The notes beneath the pieces are model-generated. The model was not told where the DNA came from and made no database searches. It saw only the letters and a list, made by a program, of their open reading frames with translations. Below, piece after piece: positions 4,504 through 5,757 of a DNA stretch of 5,757 nucleotides (its first letter is position 1; every line of letters starts with the position of its first letter). A program made the position numbers and the translations under genes. Source of the stretch: Deltaproteobacteria bacterium RBG_13_52_11 (GTDB lineage Bacteria; Desulfobacterota; B13-G15; RBG-16-54-18); the NCBI GenBank assembly GCA_001797745.1, contig MGQF01000105.1, forward strand, positions 1-5,757. Direction: 5' to 3'.

Positions 4504-5757
4504 ATGGTGTTGCCGTGCAATGACCCTGATACCATTGCCGCCATAGCCACACCCTATGGAGAAAGTGGCATCGGCATCGTGCGGATGAGCGGTCCGGAGG
4601 CCAAGCGGATCGCGGAGAGGGTCTTTCGGCCGCGGAGCGGGCCGACAACCCTTACATCTCACTACATCCGCTATGGGGATATCATCGATCCCGAAGAAGA
4701 GAGGACTATCGATGAGGTCCTCCTCACTTATATGGCCGCCCCCAAGACCTATACCAGGGAAGATGTAGTGGAGATCAACTGCCACGGGGGATTTGGTGTC
4801 CTCCGGCGGGTCCTAGAGGTAGTTTTGCGCGCGGGGGCCAGGGAGGCCTTGCCCGGTGAGTTCACCAAACGCGCCTTTCTCTCGGGGAGGATAGACCTCT
4901 CCCAGGCCGAGGCAGTCCTGGATATTATTCAGGCCAAGACCGATGAGGGGCTGCGGCTGGCCGGGGAACAGCTTCGAGGAAGACTCGCCCGCGAGGTTAA
5001 ACGACTTCATGAGGGCCTCGTGGGGGTCCTCGTCCCCATTGAGGCATATATCGATTTCCCTGAGGAGGACATTGAACCACCCTCGACGGGAAGGATGGTG
5101 GAGGTGCTGCAAAATACCCTTGCTAAAATAGAGGTGTTGATCAACGACTACGCAGAAGGAGAGATCTACCGGCAGGGGGTAAAGGCGGCCATAGTGGGAA
5201 AGACCAACGTTGGCAAATCGTCTCTCTTGAACCTGGTGCTGGAGAGGGAACGAGCCATCGTCACTGCCGTCCCCGGTACTACCACCGATGTCATTGAAGA
5301 AGCAGTAAACCTATCGGGGATCCTTATCAGGCTAACGGATATGGCGGGATTGCGGGAGCCACGAAATGAGGTGGAGCAGGAAGGGGTACGGCTGGCCAGG
5401 GGAAAGTTGTCAGAGGCGCATCTCATCATCCTTGTGGTGGACGGGAGTCGACCGCTGGAGGAAGAGGACCGGCGTATCTTCCGTGAAGTAAAGGGTAGGC
5501 GGGCCATCCTCGTTCTCAACAAGGTGGACCTTCCACCCTGCCTTGAGGCGCAGGAGGCAGAGAAGGCAACAGGGATAAAGGATATCTATCCCATATCTGC
5601 CCTGCGGGGGGACGGGATCGAAGAGTTAAAAAGGGGGATAGTCGACGCCATCAAAACAGGGAGGGTACAGAGGGGAGGAGAGGAGCTGGTCCCTGTCAAT
5701 CTACGGCACAAGATGGTGCTGGAGAGGGCGAAAGGCCTGCTGGAAGAGGCCTGGGAG
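4504..5757 (+). CDS. mnmE: tRNA uridine-5-carboxymethylaminomethyl synthesis GTPase MnmE, C-terminus cut off by the right edge
   Basis: K+-dependent GTPase that works with MnmG to add aminomethyl or carboxymethylaminomethyl groups to the wobble U34 of certain tRNAs. The frame is open for 418 codons; the family is about 450-460 long, so roughly 40 residues, including the C-terminal Cys motif, lie outside. The N-terminal folate-binding domain (DTIAAIATPYGESGIGIVRM at about 10-29, CHGG, LPGEFTKRAFLSGRIDLSQA) is followed by a helical domain and an inserted G domain. G-domain motifs are G1 GKTNVGKS (232-239, with the K+-binding Asn), G2 region GTTTD (258-262, usually GTTRD), G3 DMAG (279-282, usually DTAG), G4 NKVD (339-342) and G5 SAL (365-367). 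The start is uncertain. The ATG at 4504 is chosen, but a GTG at 4498 with GAGAG 5 nt upstream (4488-4492) is also possible, and the upstream in-frame stop is at 4420-4422. A 152-bp gap separates it from jag. Confidence 0.95.
   Translation, partial: MVLPCNDPDTIAAIATPYGESGIGIVRMSGPEAKRIAERVFRPRSGPTTLTSHYIRYGDIIDPEEERTIDEVLLTYMAAPKTYTREDVVEINCHGGFGVLRRVLEVVLRAGAREALPGEFTKRAFLSGRIDLSQAEAVLDIIQAKTDEGLRLAGEQLRGRLAREVKRLHEGLVGVLVPIEAYIDFPEEDIEPPSTGRMVEVLQNTLAKIEVLINDYAEGEIYRQGVKAAIVGKTNVGKSSLLNLVLERERAIVTAVPGTTTDVIEEAVNLSGILIRLTDMAGLREPRNEVEQEGVRLARGKLSEAHLIILVVDGSRPLEEEDRRIFREVKGRRAILVLNKVDLPPCLEAQEAEKATGIKDIYPISALRGDGIEELKRGIVDAIKTGRVQRGGEELVPVNLRHKMVLERAKGLLEEAWE

Noticed and set aside
3836..4648. 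A 270-codon open frame on the minus strand
   Set aside because: It lies antisense to jag, the parS spacer and the start of mnmE. Its product is low in recognisable motifs and rich in Arg/Pro/Ser/Cys, as expected for the shadow of GC-rich coding DNA.

Overview
The window reads as ordinary chromosome from a Gram-negative bacterium. The best guess is a deltaproteobacterium-like (Desulfobacterota-type), probably anaerobic lineage. The reasons are a YidC with a large periplasmic domain and one uncleaved N-terminal anchor, moderately GC-rich DNA, and a formate-tetrahydrofolate ligase whose N-terminus resembles the form I recall from sulfate reducers and relatives. The phylum is inferred from memory of those families, not from a search.

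Layout. Positions 1-896 (minus strand) hold the first 298 codons of fhs (formate-tetrahydrofolate ligase), which runs off the left edge. Positions 897-1200 are a divergent regulatory region. It has one convincing sigma70-type promoter facing right (rpmH), a plausible one facing left (fhs), and several short dyads. From 1201 to the right edge, all genes are on the plus strand in the classic order rpmH (ribosomal protein L34), rnpA (RNase P protein), yidD, yidC (membrane insertase), jag/khpB (KH-R3H RNA-binding protein) and mnmE (tRNA U34 GTPase, cut off at the right edge after 418 codons). Spacing is tight up to jag (3 bp, an overlap, 37 bp, 17 bp). A 152-bp gap then precedes mnmE.

How the genes work together. 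The rpmH-rnpA-yidD-yidC-jag-mnmE cluster serves ribosome assembly, tRNA 5' maturation, membrane protein insertion and tRNA wobble modification, and usually lies close to the replication origin. Two things fit that location or stand out. First, a near-perfect ParB-binding parS site (4357-4372) lies 5 bp past the jag stop codon. Second, the rest of the jag-mnmE gap can fold into a compact three-way junction (4401-4448) with possible loop-loop pairing. dnaA, often found upstream of rpmH, is replaced here by the divergent fhs, and I see no DnaA boxes in the gap.

I found no mobile element, CRISPR array, tRNA, rRNA or sign of gene decay. No gene here belongs to an unknown system. The least explained material is non-coding: the jag-mnmE spacer and the dyads between fhs and rpmH.
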